The notes beneath the pieces are model-generated. The model made no database searches, was not told the origin of the DNA, and worked only from the letters and a program-made list of their open reading frames with translations. This document shows positions 36,120-43,607 of a stretch of DNA of 64,000 nt, in pieces (the first letter of the stretch is position 1; each line of letters begins with the position of its first letter). The stretch covers positions 1,168,482 through 1,232,481 of the forward strand of contig JAJVIC010000009.1 in NCBI GenBank assembly GCA_022072225.1. The letters run 5' to 3'. The translations under genes and the position numbers were made by a program. The stretch comes from Bacteroidia bacterium. GTDB taxonomy: Bacteria; Bacteroidota; Bacteroidia; SXHM01.

Positions 36120-36617
36120 ATGGAGAATAAATCTGAACAAGATGAATTGATTTTATTCAAAGCTCAACACACTACTAACGAACAGATATTAGACGGTTTA
36201 TTTAAAATGAACCGGAAAAAAGGCAGGCTATTTTATCTTGAATACTATGGCTTTGATGCTAAAGGCTTGAAAAAACAAAAGTCAAGTAGCCGAATAGTTG
36301 GTGATTATGAATTGATTATTGATGAAAGTGGAATAGAGCCGACCTATCAACTTGTTAAAATAAATTTCAAGAATGAACTTGTAAAACTTCATGCAGCTTC
36401 TATTCGCTTGGTTGAGATGAAAAAAGAAAATGAAGCCTCTGTATGGAATGCCGACCACACAATGAAGGATAAGAGAACGGTAGAGATTTATGAAGAAAGA
36501 AAAAAGGAACTGAAAAGAGTTACAAAAACCTGTATTGAGAAAACAGATTTATTAATTAAAGATTTATCAGATACGATAGCATCTTTGAAAAACAAGAAAA
36601 GAGAATTAAAAAAATAA
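36120..36617 (+). CDS. Hypothetical protein of the element
   Basis: 165 aa, charged. The N-terminal half is mixed alpha/beta (LFYLEYYGFDAKGLKKQKSS, then DYELIIDESGIEPTYQLVKI). The C-terminal third is a Lys/Glu-rich helix (TVEIYEERKKELKRVTKT) that may form a coiled coil. I do not recognise a family. It has structured hairpins on both sides, 35935-36042 and 36618-36676. Confidence 0.65.
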   Translation: MENKSEQDELILFKAQHTTNEQILDGLFKMNRKKGRLFYLEYYGFDAKGLKKQKSSSRIVGDYELIIDESGIEPTYQLVKINFKNELVKLHAASIRLVEMKKENEASVWNADHTMKDKRTVEIYEERKKELKRVTKTCIEKTDLLIKDLSDTIASLKNKKRELKK

Positions 36618-36751
36618 TCCGGTTCCCTAACGCTGTTTCCCGCTTTAATTGCGAGAATGTTGGATTGAAAACCGGATAAAATAACAACGGATAATGCTTA
36701 TTTCACCTTTTCCTTCACGTCCAAAACGAACTGTTATTAAATACAAAGTAA
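36618..36751 (-). ncRNA. Candidate small RNA, family 1 copy 1
   Basis: On the minus strand a TTACTTTG box (36751-36744) is followed by a stem AATAACA/TGTTATT enclosing the core TTGGACGTGAAGGAAAAGG-TGAAAT. A second hairpin (36676-36618; TCCGGTT/AACCGGA arms) then runs into TTATTTTTTT. The core recurs at 37411-37445 and, on the minus strand, at 53727-53697. Confidence 0.55.
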
Positions 36752-36769
36752 CGCAAAAACTATTTACAA

Positions 36770-36800
36770 AAAAGGAGGCTATTTAAAACAGCCTCCTTTT
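36770..36800. terminator. Strong bidirectional hairpin
   Basis: AAAAGGAGGCT (36770-36780) and AGCCTCCTTTT (36790-36800) form an 11-bp stem with a 9-base loop, A-rich before and T-rich after. Confidence 0.7.
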
Positions 36801-36950
36801 AAATTGAAACCGTCTGGCGCACCATGACGGATAAATGTATCAATTTAAGAAAGAATGTTGCTAAAGGATTCATGTGCATTGCTGCACGAAATTCCGACAC
36901 ACAACTTTCTTTTCAATTATGCAAATGTAAAACTAAATTTATTTATTTCA

Positions 36951-37140
36951 TACCTTTGTATTCATTCCCGGTAGATAAGGCAGTGGCTTATCCACATATT
37001 CAATGCCGTTAGAAGTTTCATTGATACCGGGTTTTTGAAAAGACTTTTGTTGAGCCTGTGGCTTATCTTAAAAAGATGTCGCCATGCAACAAGGGTCTTT
37101 TCATTCGTTCTTTTGTTTTTGTTTGTAAAGGCAGTCCAAA
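36951..37140 (+). ncRNA. Candidate structured RNA, family 2 copy A
   Basis: A TACCTTTG box (36951-36958) precedes a folded region from about 36965: CCCGGTA/TACCGGG closing a GATAAG/CTTATC hairpin, then AAAAGAC/GTCTTTT with nested GTTG/CAAC, ending in a T-rich run near 37130. Most of it recurs at 37252-37388. Confidence 0.5.
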
Positions 37141-37251
37141 TTAAAGGACAACATATTTCGGGGATAGTGTTTTGGAAACTATCAGACTCGGTGTTTTTAA
37201 AGGCTGCTTTTGGTAGCGTATGTTTTCCGTCTTTACAATTTTTAGCATCTT

Positions 37252-37388
37252 ATTCCCGGTGGATAAGGCAGTGGCTTATTCAAATATTCAATGCCGAGTA
37301 TCGTTTCATTGAAACCGGACCTTTGCTGAGTCTGTGGTTTATCTTTTTTAAATGATGTAGCCATGCAACAAGGGTCTTTTCTATTTTA
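37252..37388 (+). ncRNA. Candidate structured RNA, family 2 copy B
   Basis: Diverged direct repeat of copy A. It keeps GGATAAGGCAGTGGCTTAT, ATTCAATGCCG, the CCGGT/ACCGG closing stem and CCATGCAACAAGGGTCTTTT, while the sequences between differ. The retained pairing supports a conserved fold. Confidence 0.5.
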
Positions 37389-37390
37389 TT

Positions 37391-37592
37391 ACTTTTGTAT
37401 TCAATAAGACAGTCGTTACGGACGTACGGGGATAAGGTGAAATAATCATTATCCCGCTGTTTTCTGATACCTAAGTCCGTGATGACTTAATACTCTCACG
37501 GTTACATATCAGTAATGAAAGTCCCGATGCAGTTGAGCGGGTAGGCTGACTTAAATGTTAGTCGTATGCTTGTGGCGCATCGGGGCTTTCTA
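37391..37592 (+). ncRNA. Candidate small RNA, family 1 copy 2
   Basis: A TACTTTTG box (37391-37398), then ACAG/CTGT around the core GTTACGGACGTACGGGGAT-AAGGTGAAAT with GGGATAA/TTATCCC. Next is a hairpin with CTGATA/TATCAG arms, and finally a long stem GAAAGTCCCGATGC/GCATCGGGGCTTTC (37517-37592). The total is about 190 nt of near-continuous pairing. Confidence 0.55.
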
Positions 37593-37626
37593 TTCAATAA
37601 GTGGACACAATCCACTTTTTTATTTG

Positions 37627-37724
37627 TATTTTTGTATCAGATAGACGAATAATCTATCCCAATAAAAGCCAGTAAGCAGCAGGATAAAACCTGTATTTGA
37701 AAACTTGCCGGCTTTTATTTTTTT
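37627..37724 (+). ncRNA. Candidate small RNA with terminator stem
   Basis: A TATTTTTG box (37627-37634) is followed by GATAG/CTATC, then AAAAGCC...GGCTTTT (about 37665-37717) closing a four-way region, ending in TATTTTTTT. Its 3' half starts the 155-bp direct repeat shared with 39550-39706. The larger gap 36618-37856 contains only these RNA-like elements; no protein gene is supported there. Confidence 0.45.
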
Positions 37725-37840
37725 GCATCTGTGCTACTTCTTTCAGGTGTCATTTTCCTGATAATTTCTTCCGTATTTCTGCGTTAATTGTCGTTTCACT
37801 GATACGACAATCTGTTTACCATAATCTGATTGCTTGTTTT
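37687..37840. repeat. 155-bp direct repeat, left copy
   Basis: About 80% identical to 39550-39706 in the same orientation. Shared blocks include GGTGTCATTTTCCTGATAAT and the hairpin TTGTCGT/ACGACAA. The copies bracket three minus-strand genes. Confidence 0.8.
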
Positions 37841-37856
37841 CGCCTTTTTTATAGTT

Positions 37857-38750
37857 CTATATTACATCATTATAAGATTGCTTGATTAATTTCATAACGT
37901 AATCAAGTTCCTCAATCTTCTTAATATAAATCCGTCTGTCCATAGACCAATTATAACTTTCAGGAATTTTTTCAACTCTGTGTTTCGGGTCAGTATATTC
38001 TAAAGGACGTAGATATAATTTTAGTTGTTGTTTGCCAATATGTATTTCAGCAAAGTTTTTAGACAATCTGTAAGCGATATAGTAGTTGTTTACCTTTTCA
38101 ACTATATCCTCATCAATTTGTAAGATACGAGCACGCAATTCTTCAAAAAGTTCTTTAATCAGAGGTTGACCTTTCGCTAAATGATAATCAATAGTAGGGG
38201 CATCATTTGAAATAGCAACTCCCTTCGTCTTCTCTTCTTTTGTGTTTGTTTGTTCACCTGTATTTATAGGCTCTAAACTGAAAATTCCGCTTTCGTAATA
38301 ACGATACCGGAACAACTCTAACCTCATAGGAATTACTTCCACTGTATCAATATCAAATTTGTTGTAGTTCTCTGCTATACAAATTACACGGGGATTATTC
38401 CAATCAATTTTAAGGCTGGCAGCAATATCCTTTCCGAGTTTTTTAATAACAAGCATCTCAAAAAATTCAACTTTTTGTGCTTTCAGCCAACGCAGATAAG
38501 ACAATGCCTGGTTTATTACATTTTCATTTTTACTTAACTTGTATTCAATGATAACTGGAGCACCTTTTACATCAATGGCAATAGTATCTATACGCCCTCC
38601 TAATGTCGTGGGGTATTCTGTTGCTAAAAAGTGCATATCCAAAACTTCTAATAGGTTTTGCTCTATTAAAGTCTGAAGGCTTTTCTCATTCGACATAAGA
38701 TTAGCCTTTAGCTTTTTTAGTTTTCCTTTTTCATCTTTAAATATTGGCAT
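37857..38750 (-). CDS. PD-(D/E)XK nuclease-like protein with DUF5655 domain
   Basis: 297 aa. The N-terminal half has the nuclease pattern Glu30, GGRID (Asp55) and IIEYK (Glu69, Lys71) with QALSYLRWLKAQ as the fourth motif, as in DUF91/NucS-like enzymes. The C-terminal half (about 195-297; IDYHLAKGQPLIKELFEELR, then KNFAEIHIGKQQLKLYLRPL) matches the DUF5655 domain. Such proteins are widespread on islands, but their activity is unproven to my knowledge. It is last in a three-gene cassette between direct repeats. Confidence 0.78.
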   Translation of the reverse strand: MPIFKDEKGKLKKLKANLMSNEKSLQTLIEQNLLEVLDMHFLATEYPTTLGGRIDTIAIDVKGAPVIIEYKLSKNENVINQALSYLRWLKAQKVEFFEMLVIKKLGKDIAASLKIDWNNPRVICIAENYNKFDIDTVEVIPMRLELFRYRYYESGIFSLEPINTGEQTNTKEEKTKGVAISNDAPTIDYHLAKGQPLIKELFEELRARILQIDEDIVEKVNNYYIAYRLSKNFAEIHIGKQQLKLYLRPLEYTDPKHRVEKIPESYNWSMDRRIYIKKIEELDYVMKLIKQSYNDVI

Positions 38751-38793
38751 ATTTTTTAGATTTTTAGAACAATAATTTTAGTCGTTAAAGATT

Positions 38794-39036
38794 TTATCTA
38801 AGGTCTATCACAGCTTTACTAATCCATTCCCAAGGTTCAATATCTTTTGGTTTGCTCAGTAATCTATTAATAATCCAAACATTTAGATTGTGCCAATCAG
38901 AGCCAATCTTTGTATTGTAATTTGCTACTAACTGCAAGATTTGCCAAATATTTTTATCAACCCCAATCGTGATTTGATGCTCATCATCCATGAAATGACG
39001 AGTTTCTACATTCTCTGCTTGTTTAATACTTACCAT
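38794..39036 (-). CDS. Small hypothetical protein
   Basis: 80 aa, no known family. The sequence has a Trp-rich C-terminus (DIEPWEWISKAVIDLR) and a central NIWQILQLVANYNTKIGS. It lies between the GIY-YIG and PD-(D/E)XK genes with gaps of 24 and 43 bp, so it is probably part of that unit; a regulator or immunity protein is possible but not shown. Confidence 0.6.
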   Translation of the reverse strand: MVSIKQAENVETRHFMDDEHQITIGVDKNIWQILQLVANYNTKIGSDWHNLNVWIINRLLSKPKDIEPWEWISKAVIDLR

Positions 39037-39060
39037 TATATTTCTTGTATTTAATTTTGC

Positions 39061-39489
39061 TTAAATTGCCTTATTCCAAAGGGGCAAACAACCATTATCA
39101 TTAAAATATATTTGTAATAATTTACTTTCAATATATGCAGGAATATCTTTGTGTTTACCATCAAAGGTTATATACCATTCCACTTTTAAATAATCAATTT
39201 CATCATCAACTAATACCTTATTCCAAATCTTATATCTTTCTGTCTTAGTATCTTTATGATGGCCATTAATTAATCTTCCCTTGATACCGTCTTTCCTGCT
39301 TTGCATAATTCCATTTTGTTCCATTCTTCCCGACTTTCCAATATAGACTAATTGATTCTTTTTACCATTTACAGCATAAATCAAATAAACTCCGCTTTCA
39401 CAATCAGGAGCATTGCAAACTTTTGAGAGCTTATTTTCCGGTTTGAACAGAAATCCATCCTGCTTATATTTATTTAGTTCTGAAAACAT
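39061..39489 (-). CDS. GIY-YIG-type nuclease-like protein
   Basis: 142 aa. GVYLIYAV (33-40) and LVYIGKSGR (47-55) form the GIY...YIG pair. Arg72 in GIKGRLINGHH, Glu121 in AYIESKLLQIYF and Asn139 in LPLWNK occupy the catalytic Arg, Glu and Asn positions. No DNA-binding extension is seen. It is first in the three-gene cassette; with the second nuclease-like protein it suggests a restriction or homing-type module. Confidence 0.72.
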   Translation of the reverse strand: MFSELNKYKQDGFLFKPENKLSKVCNAPDCESGVYLIYAVNGKKNQLVYIGKSGRMEQNGIMQSRKDGIKGRLINGHHKDTKTERYKIWNKVLVDDEIDYLKVEWYITFDGKHKDIPAYIESKLLQIYFNDNGCLPLWNKAI

Positions 39490-39549
39490 TCCCTAATGGT
39501 TTTTAAGTTTAGTGATTTACATTATTATTCCATTTTTCCTTTCCTATTG

Positions 39550-39706
39550 AAACCTATATTTATAAACTTACCAGCTTTTATTTTTGCCCTGTTCCACTTC
39601 TTTAAGGTGTCATTTTCCTGATAATTTCTTCCATATTTTGTAACCCTATACTAATTGTCGTGACAGTGATACGACAATCTGTTACCATAATCTGCTCGCT
39701 CGTTTT
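39550..39706. repeat. 155-bp direct repeat, right copy
   Basis: Partner of 37687-37840. The 290-bp gap 39490-39779 holds this copy and no gene. Confidence 0.8.
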
Positions 39707-39779
39707 TAAATATATTTTGATTAATGCGTTTGCTTATATCGCAATTTCATCAATATCCCGTTTCATCAGACCTAATTTC

Positions 39780-41405
39780 TTAAATATCTATTTCATTGAA
39801 ATTCTTTATTTGCATACCCGGAAAACTTTTGATTTCATAAACAGGAATTGAAAGCCCTTCAATATTGTAACGGTAAAAGTATTCACTAATTTTTTGAAGT
39901 TCCTTTGGTTTATCAACCTCCCAGCAGATTATCATAGAAGTTTGCTTTGGGTTATGTCCATGTTTAATGAAGTTACTGAAAACGTATTCAAATTCAATGG
40001 ATACGAATTGGTTAATGGCTGACTGTTCGTCAATTTGATAAGTAGCAATTACATCTATTCCTGCTTGATTAGTATGTTCCAAAGTAATGAATTTCGCAAA
40101 AGGGAGGAGTTGATGTGATTCTAATTTCCAAAACAATGCAAGTGTATCATGTTCAGCATTGGGAACTCTGTGTAATACTCTTAATTCACCACTGTTAGCA
40201 ATGCAAACATACTCTTGGTCTTTATCTGAAAGTGCTGCTTGCCTTTCACGCAAAGCACCAGCTTTGCTTATTTCATCTTCGTTTCTTCGCTTCTGCTCAA
40301 AATTTTTATATGCTACGGAATCTGCAAATTCATCAAAACACTTTGCTGTTAATTTTCTGAATGCCTTTACAATAACATCATCACCATGCTGGTTACTGAT
40401 GTTACTTCTGTCCATATTGAGTTTGGGTTCAAGAGCATCGCACTCAATGATGAAAGAACAAAGGTCTTTATACTGATTAAATTTATTGCCCTTATAGTCA
40501 TATAATGGAAGCTGGAAATAGGGAATGCCTTTTATGCTCAATCGTAAGCCTGTATTATATCTTTTTGCGCTTAAACCAAAAGTTCCCGTATCAAGTGTAA
40601 ATCCACCTTTCAGTGTAACTTCTACATTCACTTCTTTTCCTTCAATCGTTTTTACTTTCTCTGCTTTTACAATAGGAGAATTTATAACCACAGTTTTCCA
40701 AGAGCCGGGTTGTTCTGTAATATATTTGAATCCTATTTGTAAATTTTCTTCTTGTGAATTTACTTTCAATTTTACGGCAGGCAAGTTCTCCATGTTCTTA
40801 GATAGACCGATAGCCGTATTCAGATATAAGTAATTTTTTAATTCATTGAAATCGTAATTGTATTTGCCTCCATCGTATCCAAAAATATCAACTTTTGTTC
40901 CCTTACGGTCGGCTGGGTTGTTACTTCGTTGCGATAATTCATAAATGGGTTCTTGAGGTGGTTCGCTTAATAAACTTGCACGCGGATTGAAAATTTCAAC
41001 CTTGTAAACTAAATCTGTGGGTAAACCTGTCCAGGTTTCTACTACCATTTTGCTACAATTCAACATCAGCTTAGAACCTAAACCTTTCCATCCCCAATAG
41101 TCGCCACCTAAACCTGCGGATTTTGAAAATGCTAAACCAATAAATCGGTCTAATCTACCCGGTTTTTCTGCATCGCCTGTAAAAGTCATACCAACTCCAT
41201 TGTCTTTGAAAATGAAAGAAGCATTGAACTCAGGTTGAGAATAGTGTTGGATTGATACTTCGGTTGCACCTACTTCAGGAGCCATCATATTGCTGACAGC
41301 TTCACGAACCATATCCAAAGGATGTGAACGACTTTCCATTACCTGCTTAAATGCAGAGAGGTCGTGAATTTTTGGCTTGATTTTTTGGGTTTGGTTAATA
41401 TCCAT
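39780..41405 (-). CDS. GHKL ATPase (Hsp90/MutL/MORC-like fold)
   Basis: 541 aa. The Bergerat ATP site is complete: MVREAVSNM (Glu35 as general base, Asn39), FKDNGVGM (Asp68) and the glycine lid GWKGLGSK (105-112). Residues about 200-350 contain an S5-like transducer pattern with GLRLSIKGIPYFQLPLYDYK. The last 150 residues (from about 390) are unlike any domain I know. It ends the seven-gene operon, 34 bp after the 120-aa gene. MORC-type ATPases clamp DNA; that role here is inference. Confidence 0.82.
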   Translation of the reverse strand: MDINQTQKIKPKIHDLSAFKQVMESRSHPLDMVREAVSNMMAPEVGATEVSIQHYSQPEFNASFIFKDNGVGMTFTGDAEKPGRLDRFIGLAFSKSAGLGGDYWGWKGLGSKLMLNCSKMVVETWTGLPTDLVYKVEIFNPRASLLSEPPQEPIYELSQRSNNPADRKGTKVDIFGYDGGKYNYDFNELKNYLYLNTAIGLSKNMENLPAVKLKVNSQEENLQIGFKYITEQPGSWKTVVINSPIVKAEKVKTIEGKEVNVEVTLKGGFTLDTGTFGLSAKRYNTGLRLSIKGIPYFQLPLYDYKGNKFNQYKDLCSFIIECDALEPKLNMDRSNISNQHGDDVIVKAFRKLTAKCFDEFADSVAYKNFEQKRRNEDEISKAGALRERQAALSDKDQEYVCIANSGELRVLHRVPNAEHDTLALFWKLESHQLLPFAKFITLEHTNQAGIDVIATYQIDEQSAINQFVSIEFEYVFSNFIKHGHNPKQTSMIICWEVDKPKELQKISEYFYRYNIEGLSIPVYEIKSFPGMQIKNFNEIDI

Positions 41406-41439
41406 TTTTTTATTTTTTAGTTCTTATATTTAAAATTCA

Positions 41440-41802
41440 TCACACTTCTCCCGGAAACTTCATATTCAAAACTTCAATAATACTCGACTGGTTATATTCC
41501 TCTTCGCTCCATTCGCCCCAAAGCAAAAAACCTTTATCATTTGTGTATAGAACATAGTAGGCTTTACCCACCATTTCTCCATCGCGAATAATTCTTCCCT
41601 GAAAATTGTTTCCGCTTTTTTTTAAATCAACTCCATATTTCGACCCATCAAATAAAAATGAAATCTTTATCCCCTTTTCGTCAGTCTCCAGACGGTCAAT
41701 TTTTGCTGCATAAAAACCTTCCACTTTCCCACTAACAGGGTTAAGAGAATGGATTATAGGATAAAGCCAAAAGATATTTGCAGAGAGTTCTTTTTTTGCC
41801 AT
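41440..41802 (-). CDS. Small beta-rich hypothetical protein of the defence operon
   Basis: 120 aa, no family recognised. The pattern is beta-rich (GFYAAKIDRLETDEKGIKIS, then GFLLWGEWSEEEYNQSSIIE), compatible with a small barrel or adaptor. It sits between the AAA+ gene (11-bp gap) and the GHKL gene (34-bp gap), so it is very likely a subunit linking or regulating them. Confidence 0.68.
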   Translation of the reverse strand: MAKKELSANIFWLYPIIHSLNPVSGKVEGFYAAKIDRLETDEKGIKISFLFDGSKYGVDLKKSGNNFQGRIIRDGEMVGKAYYVLYTNDKGFLLWGEWSEEEYNQSSIIEVLNMKFPGEV

Positions 41803-41813
41803 TGAATTATCGT

Positions 41814-42950
41814 TTATCCCTCATCCACAGCAGTCCTCATTTTCTCTATTAACTGTGGGTTGTGAGCTGGTTTATTCTTTAGAACTGATTTCAAAATTGT
41901 TTCTGTGCTTATTGGTTTTCGGTTGCCGAGTGCCTCTCTTGCTGCTTCATTTACTATTAATTCAAGTTCTGCGAATGTGTAGCATTCGGTTTGTTCTGCA
42001 AGCTGTATGAAATCAATTTCTGTTTGTGGTCTGTCCTTCATATATAGTTTCATCGCCTCTGCTCTTGCTTCAAGGTCAGGTGGAGCAACAAAAATCTTTT
42101 TGTCTAATCTGCCCGGTCGTCTTACTGCGGGGTCAATTAAATTAGGCAAGTTGGTTGCGCCAACAACAAGTATTTTATTTTTCTCACATTCATTCAGGTG
42201 AACCAAAAACTCATTTACTTCTGCCTGATAACTATGACTCATTCCAAACCCGGAACGGCTTGGAACAAATGCTTCAATTTCATCAAGGAACAACATACAA
42301 GGTGCAGATGCTTTAGCATCTGCAAACAGTTTCCCTATTTTTTCCTGCGCACCGTGAACATAAATGCTACCAAGGTCTGATGGTTTTATTTCTCTGAAAT
42401 TGTAGTTCAATACCTGTGCAAGTTTTCGCGCAATAAAAGTTTTGCCGCAACCAGGAGGACCATAAAGCAATACTCCATTGGGCAATGTTACTTTGTAGAG
42501 TTCATAAATCTCAGGTTCACGCAATGGTAAAATAATATCTCTCTCAAAAATTGCTTTTAATTCTCTCATTCCGGCAACTCCATCCCAATTTAGAGTTGGT
42601 TGAAATTGCGTTTTTACAGTGTTCGTCTTTGCAGGAACTAATTTGAGTTGCCTTTTGAGTTGTTCTTTTAATGCTTGTGCTGCTACATTAGTTGGATTAA
42701 TTTCACATTCCAAACAAGTCCATGCGAGGGCTTCACTTAATCTATTCCATTCTCTGAGCAAATCAATTCTGAGCAGCCAACTAATTCTTTTTCCTTCCTT
42801 AAAATCTTTATCGTCTTCAAATAATCCGCCATCTGCTTCAATTTGTTTTTCCAACAATCGCAGTGCATCTGCTTTTCTTCCTTGCAATAATAATTTTTGC
42901 AGGTAATAAGGAATTTGTTTTGCCGTTTCTTCAGTAAAAAGATTTTCCAT
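41814..42950 (-). CDS. AAA+ ATPase (CDC48/proteasome-ATPase-like)
   Basis: 378 aa. An alpha-helical, TPR-like N-terminal region (1-105) is followed by one AAA module: Walker A GPPGCGKT (164-171), Walker B LFLDEIEA (220-227), sensor-1 Asn in VVGATNLPN and arginine fingers in DPAVRRPGRLDKK. There is no protease domain and no second AAA module. Similar single-module ATPases partner with subtilisin-like proteases in IetAS-type systems; here the downstream partner is a GHKL ATPase instead. It could remodel the GHKL protein or the helicase complex. Confidence 0.87.
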   Translation of the reverse strand: MENLFTEETAKQIPYYLQKLLLQGRKADALRLLEKQIEADGGLFEDDKDFKEGKRISWLLRIDLLREWNRLSEALAWTCLECEINPTNVAAQALKEQLKRQLKLVPAKTNTVKTQFQPTLNWDGVAGMRELKAIFERDIILPLREPEIYELYKVTLPNGVLLYGPPGCGKTFIARKLAQVLNYNFREIKPSDLGSIYVHGAQEKIGKLFADAKASAPCMLFLDEIEAFVPSRSGFGMSHSYQAEVNEFLVHLNECEKNKILVVGATNLPNLIDPAVRRPGRLDKKIFVAPPDLEARAEAMKLYMKDRPQTEIDFIQLAEQTECYTFAELELIVNEAAREALGNRKPISTETILKSVLKNKPAHNPQLIEKMRTAVDEG

Positions 42951-42986
42951 TTCAATTTTTGTCTTAAAGGGGAATTGCAGGCGCTT

Positions 42987-43607
42987 CTAAGTCAATGCTG
43001 TTCCTGTCAATTTGAGATAAAACCTTTTGAATGATTCACTCCTTCTAAGGTTGCGAACATTATTGTATTTTTTTAATAATAGTTCAGTATGAATCATAGG
43101 TTCAAAAGACCTTACTCCACGATACATTTTAAAATATTTTGTAAGTAATCCTTTAGGGTCATGGTGTGTGTCGGGTGTTCTTACTCTTGTAATTTCATCC
43201 TTCATTGAGTTCTTTGTGATAAAAAAATCTTTCAATGCTCTTTCATCTGCTATCAGCCAAGATTCCAATTCTTTTTCTACGCAAAGAAAAATAATGTCAT
43301 TAGCTGTTAACGTATGAGCAGCCAATGATTTTTTTATTGCTTCTTTATCATCATGCCTACATGGAGTTCCATCTTCTTTCCATACTGGAATTAAATCCCA
43401 TACCACAAAAACTTTTTGACAACCTAAACTTTTTAAACGTTTGACTTCTTTACCACATTCTTTCTCCAACTCTTTTTTTGATTTTAAAGCAGCATGATGA
43501 AAATTCACCCCAAAATCAAATGTGGGATAAATTAGTTTTAGAATGTGCTGAAACACTTTAATATCACCACCACCCGGTGAACATTCAAAGACAAAACCTA
43601 ATTTCAT
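42987..43607 (-). CDS. DUF4276-like protein, TOPRIM-type nuclease candidate
   Basis: 206 aa. Glu8 in FVFECSPGGGD, Asp71 in VFVVWDLIP and the family motif VEKELESWLIAD (110-121) fit the TOPRIM-like DUF4276 group. Its ATG overlaps the stop of the ABC-type ATPase gene (ATGA), a gene order shared with OLD-, PARIS- and AbiL-like pairs, in which the ATPase holds or senses and the TOPRIM protein cuts. The identity of the true metal ligands needs alignment. Confidence 0.7.
   Translation of the reverse strand: MKLGFVFECSPGGGDIKVFQHILKLIYPTFDFGVNFHHAALKSKKELEKECGKEVKRLKSLGCQKVFVVWDLIPVWKEDGTPCRHDDKEAIKKSLAAHTLTANDIIFLCVEKELESWLIADERALKDFFITKNSMKDEITRVRTPDTHHDPKGLLTKYFKMYRGVRSFEPMIHTELLLKKYNNVRNLRRSESFKRFYLKLTGTALT

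Noticed and set aside
36618-36676. Integron attC-like site (CCTAAC ... GTTGGAT inside a 59-nt hairpin, GTTAGGG at 36014)
   Set aside because: The RYYYAAC consensus is not met at the first base, no integron integrase is present, and the other hairpins lack GTTRRRY. Family 1 RNA explains the hairpin better.
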